DNA of 64,000 nt, taken from contig KN832879.1 in NCBI GenBank assembly GCA_000827325.1, positions 1,702,252-1,766,251 of the forward strand. Reading direction: 5' to 3'. Shown here piece after piece: positions 52,772 to 63,250 of the stretch (within the stretch, counting starts at the first letter, position 1; every line of letters begins with the position of its first letter). This DNA is from Oidiodendron maius Zn. Its lineage: Eukaryota; Ascomycota; Leotiomycetes; Myxotrichaceae. The notes under the pieces are model-generated. The model was given only the letters and a program-made list of their open reading frames with translations, was not told where the DNA came from and ran no database searches. Position numbers and translations under genes: made by a program.

Positions 52772-53533
52772 TGGGGTCATGGTCGTGGGAGTCGCCAACA
52801 TATTTCAGCGACCTGAGTTGGAGACGCTATTGCTCACAGCTCGGGAGTTGGGGCAGAAGAGGGGCAAAAGAGGGGCGGCCCCAAGAGCACGACATGAGTT
52901 GAATACGGCATAGCGCAGTGTAGCCCGCAGCCTTGGGGCCTGAACTCGTATCAGTCGGGAGAGAAGGCTATGTGTTGGAGATGTCGGGATTGTAATGCAT
53001 AGTAGCTGGTCGGACATACTTGGGGGAAGATCACTGAAGCTGGTTGCTGTTGGTTGAGAAATAAAGCTGACCAAAATTGGGGCCGGGAATCTTGTGATTG
53101 GTGGTTTAGATCCCGAGAGTGGCCCACACCATATGTCCGTTGTCGAGCGGCAACTATTCCCCCCTTGCTGAATAGAGGTCACTTCCACTTTGGATCCTTC
53201 GAACCACTTAACTCGAAGGAGTATAAAATGCCGGACTTTGACACGTGTATCCAATGAGACCTTACAGAATCATTCGAGATATTCTATTACAAGTTAAACA
53301 GCTTTAGGCGAAGAGTAGGGGTTACCTCTGTTCAGGGGAGAAATACTACTGTACTTAACAGACGCGGCGTAGTCCACCTACCCCGATATGCATGAGTTCA
53401 ACCCAGAAGGAGATGCGATGAGGGGGTTTTGGATGCCTAAACCCGAGGTATGGAGATCCCCCTAAGAAGGGTGGTAGCTAGTCAAGAATGCCGTGAACAG
53501 TGACAAGGTTCTCCTTTTGTAAACGACGACGCA
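52772..53533. promoter_or_regulatory. Divergent region between AflR-like pseudogene and transporter
   Basis: Holds both promoters. A tgccggactttgac stretch and ttgccaac are near the transporter start; I see no perfect AflR-type TCGN5CGA palindrome by eye. No gene seen. Confidence 0.35.
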
Positions 53534-55643
53534 ATGGACTTGCCAACAGAGAACACGATGACCTCTGTGAACGACACAGGAAACACGCCTCCTGAATTCA
53601 AAGCTGCTTCTGAAAGCGATTCACCCATTGAAGAAGATGTACAGCCTGACGATTCTGCGGAGAGAGACGCGGAAGCTACTGAGCAACCTGACGGTCAGAG
53701 CGGCGACGCCACAACCGGTTTGAAGCTCGCGATCATAATAGTCGGCCTTTGCTTCTCCGTTTTTTGTGTTGCGCTAGACAACACGATCATTGCCACTGCC
53801 ATTCCTCGAATCACGGATGACTTCCATGCCTTGCAAGATGTGGGTTGGTACGGTTCAGGTGAGGAGAACGAAAGAATCTGCCATATTTTAGTGCAAAAAC
53901 TGATCGAGGAATAGCATATCTGCTGACGACTTGCGGTATGCATCACTGCATTGGCAGCGCATTCCAAAATACATGAAGCTAATCGGATTTACAGCCTTTC
54001 AACTCTTCTTCGGCAAGCTTTACTTCCTATTCCACATCAAATATGTCTTCCTCTCCGCGCTGTTCATCTTTGAGTTGGGATCGCTCATCTGCGCCGTTGC
54101 TCCAAACTCGATCGCGTTGATCCTCGGTGTAAGCTACCCTGGGGAGATCTCCTGCCTCGCACTGACAAAGGGTAGCGGGCTATTGCTGGTGTGGGGTCTG
54201 CGGGCATATTCTCCGGAGCTTTAATTATCATCGCTTTTACGACGCCACTTGAGAAGCGACCAATGTATCAAAGTCTGTTTGGCAGCATGTATGGCATCGC
54301 TAGTGTCGTCGGCCCTCTACTAGGTGAGCTCTAAGACTCTTGAATTTCTGACTATATTCGGAAAATTGACTACGTAACTCAGGCGGCGCTTTCACCGACG
54401 CTGTCACGTGGCGCTGGTGCTTCTATATAAATCTGCCTCTCGGGTAGGATTCTTCTGTCAGTGAAATATCTAATTGTTGACATGTGAATGCAGGGGCGTG
54501 ACAGCAATACTCATCGTCCTCTTCTTGCGGATGCCGTCGTCCAGCTCCTTCAAGAGCTTGGGCCTCAAAAAAGCATTGTGGCAGCTTGACCCTATTGGCA
54601 CTGTACTCTTCATCACAAGCATTGTATGCTTGCTTCTGGCTCTCAAGGTAAGCTAATTTCCCTAATAGGAAGTGGGCTCCTAACGACTGTAGTGGGGCGG
54701 GACTTCATATAGCTGGAACGACGGGCGTATTATTGCACTGTTTGTCGTCTTTGGTATTACTATCATTGCTTTTATAGCTGTACAAGCCTGGTTGGGTGAA
54801 TCTGCGACTGGTAACGCTCAAAATCTTTCTGCCTCGCACTCCACAGCTAATTTGCCCACAGTCCCACCAAGAATCGGCTTGCAGAGAACGGTAGCCTTTG
54901 CTTCGATCTTTACCTTCTTCCTCGGTGGGGCCTTCTACCTCTTGATTTATTTCATTTCTATCTGGTTCCAAGCAATCTTAGGCAGGAATCCACTGCAGTC
55001 TGGGATCGACTCAATTCCTCTCATCCTCTCGAACACCGTGGGAATTTTCTTCTCGGCAGGTTTGACCACACGTTTTGGTCACTACATGCCCTCAGTCTTC
55101 CTCTGTGTGATTCTGACGTCAGTTGGCTCAGGCCTCCTGACAACGTTAGTGCCATCTAGCTCCACTGGACATTGGATCGGATATCAGGTTTTGTACGGCT
55201 TTGGCTGTGGCTCCGCCTTTCAGCTACCGCAGATTGCCGTCCAAGCAGCAGTGCCGCAGCAAGATGTCCCGATCGGTGTCGCAGTGACACTATTCGCTAC
55301 CCTGCTTGGAGGCTCGGTTTTTGTTAGTGCCGCTAACAATGTTTTGAATAATAACCTCATTTCAAAAATCGCGGCACTGCAAATTCCCAGTGTCGACCCC
55401 CAGCAAATCGTCCTGCTCGGTGCCACCCAGCTAAGATCATATGTCCCGCCGCAGTTCCTTGACGTGACTATTACAGCATACAACCAAGCCGTCTCTAAGT
55501 CGTTCCAGATAGCACTCATTCTCTCGTGCCTAAGCATCATCGGCGCGGCCGGGATGGAATGGAAGAGCGTTAAGGCTCCTAAGAAAACGGAAGAGTCGGC
55601 CATCGAGGAACCGGGTACGATTGAAACCGCGAAATTTGGCTAA
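53534..55643 (+). CDS. MFS transporter, DHA2 (14-TM) drug/toxin efflux type
   Basis: Eight exons rebuilt by hand: 53534-53858, 53915-53935, 53995-54128, 54176-54323, 54383-54443, 54494-54647, 54693-54810, 54862-55643; introns 45-59 nt, 580 residues with no break. Junctions restore family blocks such as [22 protein letters not shown] and [16 protein letters not shown]. Acidic N-terminus (about 65 residues), then the DHA2 start [17 protein letters not shown], the ALEKRPMY-like loop (PLEKRPMY), [16 protein letters not shown] and [10 protein letters not shown] motifs. About 14 TM helices. Efflux pumps of this type often sit in secondary-metabolite clusters and carry the product out; its neighbours here are a regulator, a P450 and a methyltransferase. 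It appears intact while its neighbours decay. Confidence 0.93.
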
Positions 55644-56340
55644 GGTATCAATGCACGAATTTAGTTTTAGCTGTCTAACGCAGCGTGCTTGATAAGGCGA
55701 GCTACACAAGCAAGTGCCTTTATATATAAGAGGCTCTACCCCCAAAAGTTATTAGAATACTACATATTATGACTCAAGGTTTAATCAGTAGCACTAAACT
55801 CATAAAATTTTATGTATAGCGTTACATATGGACTTTCTTCTTTTTGTAATTATTCCTTTTTATTCTCTAATCCACCTAACTATGAATTAGCTTAATTTTA
55901 CTGGTGTTAGGTTCAAATCTTGGGGATTACTAAGAGGACGACACTTAGACTCTATACGAGAATCACCTGGCAGTAACGCATGAAATCTTGAAGTTTTTGA
56001 ATATATAAATTTTGTCACCGGCCAGAATGCCGAAAGAGAGTGCGAGACTGCAGTCGGGGAGTTAGGCGCACTGCCAACCCCTATTGGTCCTCGCTTTGGA
56101 CATCTCACGGATAATTAATCCCGGAGCTCCTCGAGGAATTACGAGATATGCAAGGTTGACCTTTGCCTTTCCAATAGCAGATTCCTAATCAATTATAGTT
56201 GTTTAGTATTATCCGAACCTTCTCAAGTCCTTGTTCGACTGGCACTTCCTCTTTCAATGTCCTCTGAATACATGCGTTCCTTCTAATTTACATATACTTG
56301 CCGACTTTATCCACCATCAGTGATATTGCCATTCATCAAC
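55644..56340. other. Intergenic, AT-rich
   Basis: 3' region of the transporter and upstream of the P450 pseudogene; no supported feature. Confidence 0.35.
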
Positions 56341-57413
56341 ATGGGCGACGAGTGGATTAAACTTGTCCTATGGACGGCGATCATTTTCGTTGGGCTTCCA
56401 TGGTGTCATAGGCATCGCAGCAACGAAGCATTAAAACAATGAGCAAGCCAATTGGTTGGCCGTGGATAGGCTTAGGCTTCAGCCTGCCTGCCAATGCCCC
56501 TGAGGTGTTCAGAGATTGGACACGACTGTATGGCGAAGTGTTAAGGATCAGAGCGGGATGGTACAATTGGGTGATCGTGAGCAGTCCCGAGGCGGTAAAG
56601 GAGCTGTTTGACAAGCAGGCACGTAGCACACAGTGCTTGAAGGCTTAGTTCCGCTAACATTGTTGGTCCGCATACAGTCTGCCAAGACGTCCTCTAAGCC
56701 GCCATTGCCCTACGGCCAGGAGCTGGTCTCGGGAGGTCTGCGCATGTTCACCATGCCGTATGGGCCTAAGTGGCGCACGTACCGCACAATCGTGCATCAG
56801 CTGGTGTCTACCAAGATGACCATGACCTTCATACCGTCGCAAGAGTATGAGGTCACGCAACTGCTGGCTAATCTACTAGACAGCAACATGGACCAAGCGT
56901 GCCTTCTACGGTCACGTGCGGCGGATGTCCATGTCCATCCTCAGCACGTCGACGCTGGGCCGGCGCATTCACACCGCCGACCATGCCGACATTAAGCGGG
57001 CCGGAGAGAGCTCTAAGCTGCTGGGCCGGATTACACGTGCTGGCGTCTTCGTGGAAGATGAGGTCCCACCATTACTCCGGCTGCCGGTGTGGTTGCAGCA
57101 ATCCTACAAGAAAGCCAAGGAGTACTCTAAAGTGCTCTTGGACGGCAAGCTACACAACTGGAACAGGCTGCAGGTCGAAGTCAACAACGGAACGTGTATA
57201 CCGTGCTTCAGCCGCACGCTCGTCGAGAGTGATTTCCGCGAGCAGGGCCTGGTCGAGGCTGATGCCGCGTGGATCGTTGGCGGCCTGGTCGAAGCAGGCT
57301 CCGAAACCACCTCCGTTACTTTGCTCAACGTCATTCTGCACCTAGCTGCCTACCCAGCAGCTCAAGCAGCTGCTGCCGCCGAGGGTGCCGCCGTCGTCCC
57401 CCCTACCTCCTGA
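56341..57413 (+). pseudogene. Cytochrome P450, truncated and frameshifted
   Basis: An N-terminal anchor (MGDEWIKLVLWTAIIFVG) is followed by a frameshift near 56440, then KPIGWPWIGLGFSLPANAPEVF in a second frame. After DKQ at about 56618 an intron is expected; its donor is not canonical (gcacgtagc). The next block (SAKTSSKPPLPYGQELVSGG, MFTMPYGPKWRTYRTIVHQLV) leads to a second frameshift near 56900, where the frame changes and goes on as FYGHVRRMSMS. The I-helix stretch AWIVGGLVEAGSETTSVTLL is seen, but the sequence ends at about 57413 with no ExxR, PERF or Cys heme loop. So at least two frameshifts and loss of the C-terminal 40%. Family: a microsomal fungal P450 close to those of secondary-metabolite clusters. 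Confidence 0.85.
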
Positions 57414-57462
57414 CTTGCAGGGTAAACTGATCCTAGTTACTGAGGGGTAGTGTGGTGACGAG

Positions 57463-57690
57463 TTGACTGTAAGGATCAAGCAACAACGTGCAAAGATTCG
57501 AGTACTTGAGCTTGTAGCCAAAGAGCGCAGACGATATGATCAACTTCGCATCCAAGAACGGTCTCAGAATGCGGAGTGCAGAAGTCGAGATGTCCGTAGG
57601 CAGCGGGTTTCTACTGCGGTGAGTACGGCAGAGAGGCGTGTGCTTTTCTGCCAACAAGAAGAGCAGCTTCGCAAGGATAGGCAGGAGTAG
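57463..57690 (+). other. Charged coiled-coil fragment, possibly transposon-derived
   Basis: 75-codon frame, very rich in Arg, Glu and Gln (KERRRYDQLRIQERSQNAE, QEEQLRKDRQE), ending in TAG. It resembles C-terminal tails of fungal DNA-transposon proteins, and it begins where the P450 homology stops. It may mark the insertion that truncated the P450 gene. No real support beyond that. Confidence 0.3.
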
Positions 57691-58239
57691 ATGATAGTAA
57701 AAAGACTTTAAACTTAATAGATATTGCTAGATCCGTACACTCCGAGAATATCGAAAATAATTATCGAAAATAATTATTGTAACGTAAGGATCTGAACTAG
57801 GGTCCAGAAGTTTAGTACCATCTATTGTAATAGTTCCGTTATATAAATAGTCTCGGCCTTGAGCAGTGAGTTGCAGTCTCGATGCACGAACACTAACAAG
57901 TGTTATAAGTGCGCTGAGCCAGACTACAAAGCAGAGATGTGGACACCAAGAGAAAACAAAAAGAATAGCTCCCTAGCTATAAGTCAGAGCTCGCGGACAA
58001 AAGTAATATGATAGCTTGACATCATACAATGCAGAGATGAGCAAAAGTTACTTTATCGCCATGATAATTTGAAAATATAGAACTGTAAGAGAACAGGCAA
58101 TAAGTCCAAGCCAACAAAATACAAGTGCGTATGCAACGGGGTTCCAAGTAACGCTCTGTACCATTATTTATGCTAGATATTTTAATAGACTAAGGGATGA
58201 ACTGAGTTGGTTAAAGCTAGAGAGTCAGCTCGACGCGTA
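57691..58239. other. Intergenic, AT-rich
   Basis: Contains repeated atatcgaaaataatta at 57748-57777 (two copies of a cgaaaataattat unit). No gene seen. Confidence 0.4.
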
Positions 58240-58521
58240 TTAAACCCCGACAAAATTATGCACTGGACTGCCGATGATTACAAAACCGTACTTGGACGGT
58301 TCAGTGACTTGCTCCATTGGCTGCACTTCCACTGTTGAGGGCGACGTGATTTTCGTGGAGAGGACCGAGCCTATGCGCTCAGCGATCTCTTTAGTGGACC
58401 CGTGCACAGAGTAGTAGGTGATGAGAAACAACGTTTTGAATATAATTAACTTATGACCTTGAGGAATATCGTGGAGATGGTGAATCCATTGAATTGTCAG
58501 GTCAGGCAAAAATTTGACCAA
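58240..58521 (-). pseudogene. Flavodoxin-like fragment
   Basis: The minus-strand frame carries LFLITYYSVHGSTKEIAERI, the FMN-phosphate-binding start of flavodoxin-like domains, then an acidic turn and SKYGFVIIGSPVHNFVGV, equivalent to the next beta strand. It stops at 58240, before the remaining flavodoxin strands. It could be a relic of a flavodoxin or of a flavoprotein/oxygenase fusion. Truncated at both ends, with no start Met in good context. Confidence 0.55.
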
Positions 58522-58899
58522 GATCTCAGCGTGGCTTTCAGTGCTAGCAGTTGCAATGGTGCTTCAATGAGTAAATCGTGGAGCAGTAGATGAGTGCCCG
58601 ATTCTTGGGCGCCTAGTACGCCACCCTTCAAGAACAATTTGCGTCATAACGTTATGTAGGTAAGTACTCAGAAGTATGCTTCTTAGCGGTATAAAAAGTC
58701 TCTAGCAACCTCCCATTAAGTGCTTTGCGCGATCAAGTTCTGCCAGACAGGGCTTTTACCTCCAGGATGATACATTACCTCGAATCTATCATCGCGCAAT
58801 GCTTAGACCTGAGCACACACAATGTTATTCCGCGCACTGGCAATAATGGCCACGTTGCCTCCACCTGAAGTTGTCCTGGGCGAAGTGCAACCCATCGGC
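58522..58899. other. Intergenic or gene remnants
   Basis: Between the flavodoxin fragment and the ankyrin gene. An open frame at 58803-58985 overlaps the ankyrin 3' end in another frame; no separate gene is supported. Confidence 0.3.
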
Positions 58900-59730
58900 T
58901 CATTCGCATTCGGCTCCTTTCTCGAGTAGCAGTGCAACGATTGCCTCGTGCCCTCTTCGCAAAGCCGCTTGGAACGCATTGCCATAGGGCCCGCCCTGGG
59001 TATTCACGTCGGCCCCTTCCTCGAGCAACATCGCAACAATCACCTCATAACCTCCATATGAAGCTGCGTAGAGCGCATTACCACTGTATCCGCCCCGGGC
59101 ATTCACATCGGCTCCTCTCTCAAGTAGCAGTGCAACGATTGCCTCATGTCCTCTGCCTGAAGCTGCCTGGAGCGCATTGCCATATTGTCCGCCCTGGGTA
59201 TTCACATCGGCCCCTTTCTCGAGCAGCAATGCAACAATTGCCTCATGACCTCCGTATGAAGACACGTAGAGTGCATTACCGCTGTATCCGCCGCGGGCAT
59301 TCACATCAACCCCTCTCTCGAGCAGCAGCGTAACAATTGCCTCGTGGCCCTCACTTGCGGCTGCGTAGAGCGCATTACCAAGGTATCCGCCCTGGGCATT
59401 CACATCGGCCCCATTCTCGAGCAGCAACGCAACAATTGCCCGGTGACCTCTGTTTGAAGCTGCGTAGAGCGCATTGCCAAGGTATCCGCCCCAGGCATTC
59501 ACATCAGCCCCTTCTTCTACAAACTTTTGAATGGTTGCTTCTCGCCCGTAGTCTGCGGCCCATAATAACCCTGAACTTCCAAATCGTCGTATATTGTGGC
59601 GATAAAGATATCTATTCAGGAGATCGTAAAGGCGGTGGCTTGATTGGCTGAAAGCATTGATATCTCCCTCCGATTCCAGGTTTTCTGATATACAGAGTAA
59701 CAATTCATTCCCTAAATCGCGAAGTGGCAT
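58900..59730 (-). CDS. F-box/ankyrin-repeat protein
   Basis: Single-exon, 276-residue protein. N-terminus MPLRDLGNELLLCISENLE...FSQSSHRLYDLLNRYLYRH is the F-box-like motif common in fungal ankyrin proteins, a likely adaptor for SCF ubiquitin ligase. Then seven ankyrin units of 33-34 residues of the type GADVNARGGYSGNALYAAS.GGHEAIVALLLE.. Neighbouring repeats are very alike at protein and DNA level. The last unit is followed by the stop right after VALLLEKGAECE, so the array ends without a capping region and may be truncated. Such expanded ankyrin genes are frequent and variable in Aspergillus/Penicillium accessory DNA. Target unknown. Confidence 0.85.
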   Translation of the reverse strand: MPLRDLGNELLLCISENLESEGDINAFSQSSHRLYDLLNRYLYRHNIRRFGSSGLLWAADYGREATIQKFVEEGADVNAWGGYLGNALYAASNRGHRAIVALLLENGADVNAQGGYLGNALYAAASEGHEAIVTLLLERGVDVNARGGYSGNALYVSSYGGHEAIVALLLEKGADVNTQGGQYGNALQAASGRGHEAIVALLLERGADVNARGGYSGNALYAASYGGYEVIVAMLLEEGADVNTQGGPYGNAFQAALRRGHEAIVALLLEKGAECE

Positions 59731-59893
59731 TTCTAGCTTTATATGGTGTGGCTAGAAGGAAGGACGTAATTGTGGTCAAATGGCGGTCGGGTGGTAGGTC
59801 CACTTCTTGGCAGAACGATGGGAGATATTGCCGCTTCATGTCCAATGCTAGTCCAGTTTCGGTGCTGAGTAACTAACTCAAATGCTCATACTT

Positions 59894-60004
59894 ACGCTCT
59901 GAATACTAATATTAGAGACTGTGTGAAGGAGTACAGTAATGCATGCTGAAACCCCTTGATTTGGGTTATCTGAGATTGTATTTGGAATTCTAGTCCTGTC
60001 ACGA
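59894..60004 (+). repeat. Dispersed repeat, copy 2 (partner at 8398-8520)
   Basis: See the entry at 8398. Copy 2 is in the opposite orientation. The intron-like part acgctctgaatactaatattag is followed by a partly conserved reading frame (ETP.F.L.E.VFGIL). Confidence 0.75.
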
Positions 60005-60205
60005 AGTATAAAGGTGGCGGTTGAACCCACCCTTAGAGAAAATAGAGCATTATTACCTGAAAATACAAGCCCATCACGTGCACCTGAATTCAGCCCCAAC
60101 AAGAGGTTTCGACTCTGAATCGGGGTTATTCCGGCCCATGAACCGAGTCCTCGCCAGCAACCCCGCCCTTTCTCAAATCCCACCTTTCTGTAAGTTACTC
60201 AGTCA

Positions 60206-60253
60206 GGTAGTGTGAGTTTTACATACAGTAATCAGGGTAGTGTGAGTGTAAGG
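60206..60253 (+). repeat. Inverted-repeat arm, left
   Basis: Contains ggtagtgtgagtttt, a short spacer and gggtagtgtgagtgtaagggg. It matches, as reverse complement, 63475-63523 (ggtggtgtgagtttgacat... and gggtggtgtgagtgtaaggg). These look like terminal or subterminal inverted repeats of a DNA transposon. Confidence 0.7.
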
Positions 60254-60261
60254 GGAGCCCA

Positions 60262-60669
60262 CTATTCAGAGGAAACCCTCTCAGCGTCGTTCATCTGCCC
60301 CTCCTGGCAAAGGTGTAGCTCTCTGTTAGCTGCAAAGCAAACGTCTGAGAGTTCAATCTCTCGGAGACGGTATTCATCCACAACATTGACCCTCCAGTAG
60401 GTATGAGCAAGATCCCATGCTCGCCCTATCGACATTTCATGATTACGAAGAAACTCCCCTTTGCTGGTCACCCCACTATTGGAACTGCAGTGTATCTCCA
60501 AGCACTGAACGCGAATAAGCTCATCACCATGGCCGATCCAATCACCGTCCGGTTTGACTGAAAGAACCGAGATCGTAAGCATTATCCATCGCAGGATACA
60601 CCCCGCAAGGGGGAGATTCTTTGGGAGAACCACCCGGACACCCTTGATTAAGCACGGGTTTGTTTTCAT
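60262..60669 (-). CDS. Hypothetical protein, 135 aa
   Basis: Open frame with a basic hydrophobic start (MKTNPCLIKGVRVVLPKNL) and moderately polar remainder, including GDWIGHGDELIRVQCLEIHC and RAWDLAHTYWRVNVVDEYRL. No domain recognised, no signal peptide. It lies inside the inverted repeats, between the repeat arm and the methyltransferase gene, 133 bp from the latter's stop. Could be a real small gene or an exon of a broken one. Confidence 0.3.
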   Translation of the reverse strand: MKTNPCLIKGVRVVLPKNLPLAGCILRWIMLTISVLSVKPDGDWIGHGDELIRVQCLEIHCSSNSGVTSKGEFLRNHEMSIGRAWDLAHTYWRVNVVDEYRLREIELSDVCFAANRELHLCQEGQMNDAERVSSE

Positions 60670-60801
60670 CTAATGGAATCGTGGCCAGGATGACAGCACG
60701 TAGTGACGCAGAGGTAGTTATTCAAGAGCGTTAAAGCATAACAAATTGCAAGAATTTGAATGTTTTCAAGCCGAGGTAGAGGTGAGAGTTTGAAACCGCC
60801 A

Positions 60802-61671
60802 CTAGAACTGATAGCGCAACAAACGACCCGCATCGCGTAGATATGGCATGTAGGAAACGACAGACGCCTGCACACGTGCCGTTAAAGGCAAATGTGAAAT
60901 GCCGGGCAGATCGACGGCTCTCAAAGCGTCAACGAGTTTGAGAGTAGGGCACCAGGCTTCCAATACCAACGGGTCATCGATTCCCCAATGCAACTCCGAC
61001 CCTGTGTTTTGAACTGGCTTCATAAACCCTTGCAGGTGAATCGCCAAGGACCCATAACAGTCGAAGGCTATCTGACCGCCCACTCTAGCGAAACGCGAGA
61101 CGATGCTCTGGAGAAGCCGCTTACCTTCTTCCTCGTGTAGATACATAGTCAACCCTTCTAGAACAACAATAGTCGGGCGATCGGCGGGGATGTTGGGGAG
61201 CCACTGGTCATGGTCTGCGACGGATGTCGAGAGCAAAGTGTAGTCGCCTTCCGGACTCGGCACTAGACGTCGACGCAATGCAACAGCGTCTGGCAAGTCA
61301 AGGTCTACCCAACGGACGCCAGCGCCGTGCTGGATGCGGAAGCACCGCGAGTCCAGGCCAGCACCCAAGTGTAGGACCGTGGCAGAGGAATGAGTGGCTA
61401 GGAAGTTGGAAGTCCAGTTGTCGAGTGCCTGCGCTCGGATGGCGACGGTCGTACAGGCGGTTGCGTCCATGCCGGTCTTGGAGAAGTCGTAGTCAATTTT
61501 GTCGATTACTTCTGACGCCCACCTATCGGCTAGGACCGGATTGTCGCTGGCCGCATCCTGAGCGCGTCCATAGAGGGTGGCTAGAAGGGTCTCTTCTGGC
61601 CCGGTTAGAGTGACCTTGGTGGGCCTCGTCTCTGCACCATCCGAGAGAGTTGCGGGGTTGGACGATGCCAT
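60802..61671 (-). CDS. SAM-dependent O-methyltransferase, LCM/TcmP (Ppm) type
   Basis: Single exon, 289 residues. Leucine-carboxyl-methyltransferase fold as in polyketide O-methyltransferases: SAM motif I VLHLGAGLDSRCFR (near 93-106), acidic motif II RWVDLDLPDAVALRR, motif IV LEGLTMYLHEEEG. Start MASSNPATLSDGAETRP gives the typical N-terminal helix region (LLATLYGRAQDA). The product is likely a small-molecule O-methyl ether or ester. It lies in the degraded cluster with the DHA2 transporter, P450 and AflR-like pseudogenes, and would fit as the tailoring methyltransferase. Its catalytic motifs are intact although its neighbours are not. Confidence 0.9.
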   Translation of the reverse strand: MASSNPATLSDGAETRPTKVTLTGPEETLLATLYGRAQDAASDNPVLADRWASEVIDKIDYDFSKTGMDATACTTVAIRAQALDNWTSNFLATHSSATVLHLGAGLDSRCFRIQHGAGVRWVDLDLPDAVALRRRLVPSPEGDYTLLSTSVADHDQWLPNIPADRPTIVVLEGLTMYLHEEEGKRLLQSIVSRFARVGGQIAFDCYGSLAIHLQGFMKPVQNTGSELHWGIDDPLVLEAWCPTLKLVDALRAVDLPGISHLPLTARVQASVVSYMPYLRDAGRLLRYQF

Positions 61672-62036
61672 AAGTTGGTGTTGAGTGCTGTCAGAGTTCT
61701 GTCAAATCTAACAGCCACGTTAAGCGAATTGAAGTTCTCCACAAGCTTTATATGTTGATTGACTTCACAAGATAAACATGGGGCAAGTAGAAGATATGTG
61801 GCGCCCCCTGAAGGCTCGATAATATTACTAAGCAATCCATCGGCGCATAATCGCATTCGTGCTGTCGGCCCAGGACCCCTTCCAGTCCACGCCAGGCCTA
61901 TTTCGGTCCACATTCAACTTTAATCGGTGGCCATCTTATGCAGAGGTATTGCATTGTAATAAATGTTGGAGCTATATAATGTCTAATGAACAGCATCATA
62001 TTTGAAATGGGTATTTTCGATGTTCTGTTTAAAAGT
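61672..62036. other. Intergenic
   Basis: Upstream region of the methyltransferase and 3' end of the NB-ARC relic; no supported feature. Confidence 0.35.
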
Positions 62037-63250
62037 CTAATCTGTAAGTTGGAAATCTCTGAAAGCCTTCAGAACTTTCCCGCAAAGTTTCAAATCATCG
62101 AGCCCAATCCTGAAACTCTTGCAAATGCTCAAACATTTCTTGACATGTGGCAGAAAGCTATCATCACAGTCTAGTGTAATGTTGATATTGCCATGATCTA
62201 CAATGATAATGTGATAGCATACCAACAGAATCTGACGAGCGTAGCGTACTCTGCCATTGGGCCCCATGGAATGACGAGTGCATTCCAGCCACAGAGGATG
62301 GAACTGGAACGGTTTTGAAGTCTGAGCACGTTCCCCAAATGAGACTTTCTCTAGCTCACTGAAAAGCTCGTTCAGTTGAAAACTTCCTGAGGCAAGGAGC
62401 TCGTGATCTGGAAACTCTTTTGGTGGCACAGGGCAGGAGTGCTCAAAGAAGAAATCTCGAAAATCGAAGTCTTCCTCGCTTTCTGTTTCAATCATACCTG
62501 TGTGGTTAACAGTTTCAGTATTCATATTTGACAAAGTAGAATAGTTAGGATTCTGCATATGCTGCACTTACTCAGAAAGTTGGTCATCGCTAGCGCTTGG
62601 GTATTTGGTTTAGGAAGTCTTTCCTGCGAGACCTTGAATGTCTCCATGATCGATGGTGAATCCGGCCCATAGTCCAAAAAATGAAATCTGTCTTCATATC
62701 TATCGCTGTTTAACATATCAACGAATCGGCACTCTGCAGTGTCTTTGTATTGAGAGACAACCTAAATTTGATCAGCGTTAGACATACCCACCAGAGACAA
62801 ATCCATTGGTGATACAGGATCTAAATGAAATCCTACTAGCCCTAATTATATATTTCACAGCATTTGAGGCTGCGAGTGGGTGTCCCTGAACGACTTTGAC
62901 TATTTTGATCAATGTCGCTCGATCGTACAAATCCGCATTCTTGTCATAGTCATCTCGTTCGTGTGATCGCACATTTTCCATCAATTTTACTGTATCCTAT
63001 AAGGCAACAGATCTCAACCCTCGTAAGCATATAAATAACCCACATCTTCATCCATGCCAGATAGTCGAATATTCTGCCCAGATCGGTTACTATCCTTATG
63101 GAATACTGGGTAGCGAGTCGTGTATAGAATTGTCTCTGCCTCGTCAGGAAATGTAGCTTCTCGATGTTCCAAAAGCTGAATGCCATCCATATCATCGAGT
63201 AGGAACAAAGCATTGGCGTTTTCGGGATCTTTTAGCCAGAATTTGTAGGG
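62037..63250 (-). pseudogene. NB-ARC (fungal NLR) relic, lacking the P-loop half
   Basis: Minus-strand exons read the ARC half of an NB-ARC STAND protein. Near 63230-63045: NALFLLDDMDGIQLL (Walker B-like) then FHKDSNRSGQNIRLSGMDED. A 47-nt intron (63043-62997) leads to DTVKLM...DLYDRATLIKIVKVVQGHPLA (GxP motif). A further exon near 62760-62573 starts VVSQYKDTAECRFVDML and contains SIMETFKVSQERLPKPNTQALAM. After another intron, 62500-62037 gives a winged-helix/linker stretch (DFRDFFFEHSCPVPPKEF; HPLWLECTRHSMGPNGRVRYARQI). The P-loop half is missing; homology stops near 63250, where repetitive DNA begins. The N-terminal effector domain is also absent. Probably truncated by a transposon. Confidence 0.65.
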
